Assembly (NCBI GenBank): GCA_003165115.1
Contig: PLSJ01000446.1
Coordinates: forward strand, 8,086 to 17,332
Length of the DNA stretch: 9,247 nt
From: Syntrophaceae bacterium
GTDB taxonomy: Bacteria; Desulfobacterota; Syntrophorhabdia; Syntrophorhabdales; WCHB1-27
Reading direction: 5' to 3'
The notes beneath the pieces were generated by a model that searched no databases, was not told the DNA's origin, and worked only from the letters and a program-made list of their open reading frames with translations. Numbering within the stretch: position 1 is the stretch's first letter; the number at the start of each line of letters is the position of its first letter. The translations under genes were made by a program, and so were the position numbers. This document shows, in pieces, positions 6,253-9,247 of this stretch.

Positions 6253-6989
6253 ACAAAGAGCCCTGTCTCAGGGTCCAGGGCGTCACCAAGCACTTCGGCG
6301 GCTTGACTGCGAACGACAACGTCGATTTCGCGGTGGAGGAAGGGGAGATCGTCAGCATCATAGGGCCTAACGGGGCGGGGAAATCGACGCTCTTCAACTG
6401 CATTACCGGCTTCTATAAGCCGAACAGGGGAAAGATCTTCTTTTTCGGTAAAGAGATTACCCGCTACCGGGCGGACAGGGTCTGCAAGATAGGCATCGCC
6501 AGGACCTTCCAGGTCGTCCAGGTGATAAGCGACATGACGGTGCTGGAAAACGTGACGACGGGCGCGCTGCTCCACTACACGAAGGTCGGCCGCGCGAGGG
6601 AAAAGGCGGAAGAGGTGCTGACCTTCAGCGGCCTCATGGAAAAGAAGCACTTCCTGGGGACCGAGCTGACCATCGCGGACAAAAAGAAGCTTGAGGTGTC
6701 GATGGCCCTGGCCACGCAACCCAGGCTCCTGATGCTCGACGAATCGATGGCGGGCCTCACGGTGGTGGAGCTGCGGGGGATGATCGACCTGATAAAAAGC
6801 ATCCGGAAGAACGGCGTCACCGTCGTCGTGGTGGAGCACGTGATGGAGGCGGTCATGGAGATCTCGGACCGCGTCGTCGTGCTCAATTCCGGCAAGAAGA
6901 TCATGGAGGGGACACCGACGGACGTCGTCACCAACCCCGAAGTGATCCAGGCCTACCTGGGGGATAAATACCATGCTGTCTGTAAGTGA
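6249..6989 (+). CDS. livG: Branched-chain amino acid ABC transporter ATP-binding protein LivG
   Basis: Cytoplasmic ABC ATPase, 246 aa. Visible motifs are Walker A GPNGAGKST (39-47, K45), Q-loop in IARTFQ (Q88), Walker B LLMLDES (D164, E165) and H-loop H197 in VVVEHVM, ending in the LivG-type tail GTPTDVVTNPEVIQAYLGD. The start at 6249 is supported by AGGAGG at 6238-6243 with 5-nt spacing and by the ATGA overlap with livM; a longer reading from 6126 would run through livM. Unusual points: the signature position, LAYGQQRRLEIAR in E. coli LivG, reads LTIADKKKLEVSM (residues 140-152) with no glycine, and the residue after the catalytic Glu is Ser instead of Pro. I believe similar LivG variants exist, so it is probably functional as a partner of LivF. 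The 3' end overlaps livF by 17 nt. Confidence 0.92.
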   Translation: MNKEPCLRVQGVTKHFGGLTANDNVDFAVEEGEIVSIIGPNGAGKSTLFNCITGFYKPNRGKIFFFGKEITRYRADRVCKIGIARTFQVVQVISDMTVLENVTTGALLHYTKVGRAREKAEEVLTFSGLMEKKHFLGTELTIADKKKLEVSMALATQPRLLMLDESMAGLTVVELRGMIDLIKSIRKNGVTVVVVEHVMEAVMEISDRVVVLNSGKKIMEGTPTDVVTNPEVIQAYLGDKYHAVCK

Positions 6990-7677
6990 CGTGTCGGTCG
7001 GCTACAAGGGTCTCATGGCCGTGCGGGACGTCTCGTTCCATGTGGACAGGGGAGAGGTCGTCAGCCTCATCGGCTCGAACGGCGCGGGCAAATCGACCAT
7101 CCTCAAAACGGTCGCGGGACTGCTGCATCCCCAGAAAGGGGATATCCTGTTCGACGGCGGCCACATCGACCATACCCCCGCCTACGACATCGTGAAGAAG
7201 CGCATATCGATGATCCCCGAAGGGAGAAGGCTTTTCGGCAGGTTGTCCGTCCTCGACAACCTGCTCCTGGGCGCGTACGCCCTCGATTCGAAAACGGAGA
7301 TAGCGGAAGCCCTCGCGGACGTGTTCGGCATCTTCCCCATACTGGAGACCAGGAAGAACCAGCGGGCGGACACGTTCAGCGGCGGCGAGCAGCAGCAGTT
7401 GGCCATCGCGCGGGGGCTGATGTCCCGTCCGTCCCTGCTGATGCTGGACGAGCCTTCTTTGGGGCTCATGCCCAAGCTGGTCTCGGAGATCTTCGACATC
7501 GTCTGCGCGATAGTCCGCAAAGGGGTGACCGTGCTCCTCGTCGAGCAGAACGTCTTCGAGGCCCTCCAGATATCCGACAGGGCCTACGTGCTCCAGACAG
7601 GGCGCATCGTGCTGGAAGGCAAGGGGGCGGACCTTCTCCAGTCCGACCTCGTCAGGAAGGCGTTTCTCGGCATGTAA
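6973..7677 (+). CDS. livF: Branched-chain amino acid ABC transporter ATP-binding protein LivF
   Basis: Second ABC ATPase subunit, 234 aa, full length for LivF. Motifs are Walker A GSNGAGKST (34-42, K40), the LivF-typical IPEGRRLFGRLSVLDNLLLGAY, canonical signature FSGGEQQQLAIARGL (135-149), Walker B LLMLDEPSLGL (D159, E160), and Q192 in LVEQN where most ABC proteins have the H-loop histidine, as is usual for LivF. It forms a heterodimer with LivG on the cytoplasmic face of LivH/LivM. The ATG lies within the end of livG (17-nt overlap), with a GGGGG run at 6959-6963 as a possible ribosome site. It is followed after 24 nt by the secreted-protein gene. Confidence 0.94.
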   Translation: MLSVSDVSVGYKGLMAVRDVSFHVDRGEVVSLIGSNGAGKSTILKTVAGLLHPQKGDILFDGGHIDHTPAYDIVKKRISMIPEGRRLFGRLSVLDNLLLGAYALDSKTEIAEALADVFGIFPILETRKNQRADTFSGGEQQQLAIARGLMSRPSLLMLDEPSLGLMPKLVSEIFDIVCAIVRKGVTVLLVEQNVFEALQISDRAYVLQTGRIVLEGKGADLLQSDLVRKAFLGM

Positions 7678-7690
7678 GGATAGACGATAA

Positions 7691-7697
7691 GGGAGGT
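7691..7697 (+). promoter_or_regulatory. Ribosome binding site for the GTG-started secreted-protein gene
   Basis: GGGAGGT lies 4 nt before GTG at 7702. It supports this GTG as the start and places the signal peptide at the N-terminus of the product. Confidence 0.65.
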
Positions 7698-7701
7698 CCA
7701 C

Positions 7702-8529
7702 GTGAGGCTAAGGCTCGGAAAGGCGCTCCTGGCGCTGCTTGCGGCGTTCCCTGTTTTATGGCTCGGCGGCCACGCCGCCGATGCGGGCCGGGCGGACTAT
7801 GCCGCCCATTCCCTTCAGGCGCAGCAGGGGAGATATTTCAGATGGTCGGCCCCTCCCGGCTGGCGCGTCAGCGAGTCGAACGCCGGCGTCACCCTGACTT
7901 CCCCGGACGGGAGGTACGGCGCCTCCCTCGCGAGCCTTTTCCGGTCGAGGGGGAGCAGGACGCCCAACGACTTTCTCCAGTGGGTATTCGGCCATGTCCC
8001 GTCTTACCGCAACGCGAGGGTGATTTCGACGAGGAACCTGCCGGTCCAGCGCATGTCCTACCAGGTGTGGCAATTCATCGAGGCGAAGGTCTCCTATACG
8101 GACAACGGGCTGCCCGTCACCGGCGTCTACAAGGTCGGGGTGGCCAACTACGGCGGCATGAACGACGCCATGATCGTGGGCTTTCGCGCGGCAACCCCCG
8201 ACTTCCCGCAAGCCCAATCCTTCCTGCCGCAGATAGCGCACAGCATCGTCCTCACCAATGCGGCGGAGGCAAACGGGAACAACACGATACTGAGGCCGAA
8301 GAACAACCCCCTGGACAACACCCCTCTAATCCAAGCGGGCCGGAACAGGGACAACTCACGGGACCACACGAGCGAAGGCCAGCGCGAAGGGATGATGGGC
8401 ACGGAGCCGACCATAGACCCGAAAACGGGGCAGCAGCGCAACACGCCCCTCGGGGACTGGAACGGCGCGAGGGGCGGCTACGTGAACCCGGACAGGCCCG
8501 ACGAGCTGCTCCAGCTAAACCACAAGTGA
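7702..8529 (+). CDS. Predicted secreted protein with PsbP/DUF1795-like region
   Basis: Protein of 275 aa that I cannot name. The N-terminus MRLRLGKALLALLAAFPVLWLGGHAADA is a signal peptide, with likely cleavage after A26 or A28 and no lipobox, so the mature protein should be periplasmic or exported. Residues about 43-195 begin GRYFRWSAPPGWRVSESNAGVTLTSPDG, the look of the PsbP/Mog1/DUF1795 fold (a strand, a 'P.GW' turn, then 'spdg'); this assignment is from pattern only. Residues about 196-275 are rich in Asn, Arg, Gly and Asp, contain DPKTGQQRNTPLGDWNGARGGYVNPD, and look disordered or repeat-like. I see no catalytic motif and no cysteine. The start is GTG at 7702 with GGGAGGT 4 nt upstream. 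The 24-nt gap after livF implies co-transcription with the importer, so an accessory periplasmic role is possible but unproven. Composition resembles its neighbours. Confidence 0.7.
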   Translation: MRLRLGKALLALLAAFPVLWLGGHAADAGRADYAAHSLQAQQGRYFRWSAPPGWRVSESNAGVTLTSPDGRYGASLASLFRSRGSRTPNDFLQWVFGHVPSYRNARVISTRNLPVQRMSYQVWQFIEAKVSYTDNGLPVTGVYKVGVANYGGMNDAMIVGFRAATPDFPQAQSFLPQIAHSIVLTNAAEANGNNTILRPKNNPLDNTPLIQAGRNRDNSRDHTSEGQREGMMGTEPTIDPKTGQQRNTPLGDWNGARGGYVNPDRPDELLQLNHK

Positions 8530-8606
8530 GGGGGCGGGGGAGCTTCTTCCCGGTCTCCTTGGGAACGGTTATCCGATATGCGGAAGGAAACCAAAAGCCC
8601 TTGCGT
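8530..8606. other. Convergent intergenic gap without a clear terminator
   Basis: The 77 nt lie between the stop of the secreted-protein gene and the stop of the convergent GntR gene. A small hairpin TCCG-ATATG-CGGA (8572-8584) is visible, but its stem is only 4 bp and no T-tract follows on either strand. I do not call a terminator. Confidence 0.5.
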
Positions 8607-9247
8607 TTAACCCCGGGTGCGTGGCGCGGGCTCTGTCGGAAGCTGCGGGGCGTGCTTTTCGCGGAAAGCGGTTTCCATCCTGATGAAGGTCTCACCGAGC
8701 TCGATCGCGTGGCGGCGCATGGCGGCGAAAGCCGCTTCCCCATCCCCGGAGAGGACCGCCTCCACGACGGGCACGTGCAGGCCGCTCGGGTGCATGTGGC
8801 GCGGGTCGGGGCTCATCGCCTCTACCACCTGCCTCGTGAGCCTCATCATCGATTTCACCAAGCCCTCGAAAAACCTGTTGCCGCCCATCTCCGTCAGGAT
8901 GAAGTGGACCGTCGACTTCCTCTCGATGTCGTCCATGGGGGCGGTAAGGGGAAGCTCCTCCGCCTCCAGCGCGGCGCGGAGCCTGTCGGCGTACTTCGGT
9001 AAGAGGTTCTGGCTGGCGGAGCGGGCCACCTCCGGCTCGACCAGCACCCTCACCTCGTTCACTTCCCGGATCGAGATCTTATTCGCGAGGAACAGGTCGA
9101 GGTAGGTGTTGGAGAGCTGCTCGAAGGTGAGGTCGGTGACGAAAGCCCCGCCGGCGGACCCCTGGCGGGTGCTCACAAAACCCGAATTGCCCAGAGTTCG
9201 CAGGGCCTCACGGATCGCCACGCGGCTGACCTCGAACTCTTCGGCGA
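8607..9247 (-). CDS. GntR-family (FadR/FCD) transcriptional regulator, N-terminus cut by window edge
   Basis: Partial gene; the 5' end lies beyond 9247. The visible part starts in the second half of the winged helix: AEEFEVSRVAIREALRTLGNSGFVSTRQGSAGG, the recognition-helix and wing pattern of GntR proteins. It is followed by an FCD ligand-binding helical domain: VNEVRVLVEPEVARSAS, TVHFILTEMGGNRFF, and HVPVVEAVLSGDGEAAFAAMRRHAIELG. The three FCD histidines are present (codons at 8906-8904, 8777-8775 and 8711-8709), but the residue four before the first His, commonly Asp, is Lys (codon 8918-8916). FCD regulators usually sense organic acids, amino acids or acyl-CoA-like metabolites and often repress nearby catabolic or uptake genes. 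It is convergent with the liv operon, so control of that operon is plausible, but the gene could equally belong to something to the right. About 30-40 N-terminal residues are probably missing. Confidence 0.9.
   Translation of the reverse strand, partial: AEEFEVSRVAIREALRTLGNSGFVSTRQGSAGGAFVTDLTFEQLSNTYLDLFLANKISIREVNEVRVLVEPEVARSASQNLLPKYADRLRAALEAEELPLTAPMDDIERKSTVHFILTEMGGNRFFEGLVKSMMRLTRQVVEAMSPDPRHMHPSGLHVPVVEAVLSGDGEAAFAAMRRHAIELGETFIRMETAFREKHAPQLPTEPAPRTRG

Noticed and set aside
8572..8584. Hairpin in the convergent gap as a bidirectional terminator
   Set aside because: The stem is only 4 bp and there is no T-tract on either strand.

Overview
This is a GC-rich window that reads as a Gram-negative proteobacterial chromosome. 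The substrate-binding protein has a Sec signal peptide and no lipobox, which implies a periplasm. The gene style (AGG-rich arginine codons, GTG starts, strong AGGAGG sites, HAD-UbiA fusion, liv cassette) suggests a deltaproteobacterium / Desulfobacterota-like organism, but I cannot fix the taxon from sequence alone.

Layout. (1) Positions 1-283 hold no gene. They contain C/T-rich repeats with a near-perfect hairpin, plus an inverted partial copy at the left edge. (2) Positions 284-2847, minus strand: a two-gene operon, a DUF362 protein followed by a HAD-UbiA fusion prenyltransferase, with stop and start overlapping by 4 nt. (3) Positions 2848-3119: a divergent control region with an 18-bp palindrome lying over a candidate -10 box. 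(4) Positions 3120-8529, plus strand: a complete branched-chain amino acid-type (HAAT/Liv) ABC importer in the order binding protein, livH, livM, livG, livF, followed 24 nt later by a secreted protein with a PsbP/DUF1795-like look. (5) Positions 8607-9247, minus strand: the C-terminal part of a GntR-family regulator with an FCD ligand domain, cut by the window edge and convergent with the liv operon.

How they fit together. The binding protein should capture a small amino acid or carboxylate-like ligand in the periplasm and deliver it to LivH/LivM, powered by LivG/LivF. The GntR/FCD protein is a candidate local regulator and the palindrome over the liv promoter is its most obvious candidate operator, but that link is inference. 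The DUF362/HAD-UbiA pair looks unrelated to transport and probably acts on a membrane polyprenyl-phosphate lipid.

Most of the window is ordinary. The points worth a second look are the palindrome/promoter overlap, the unusual extra secreted gene in the liv operon, the HAD-UbiA + DUF362 pair, the degenerate LivG signature motif and the altered FCD metal-site position. I see no clear previously undescribed system such as a defence island, CRISPR array or mobile element.
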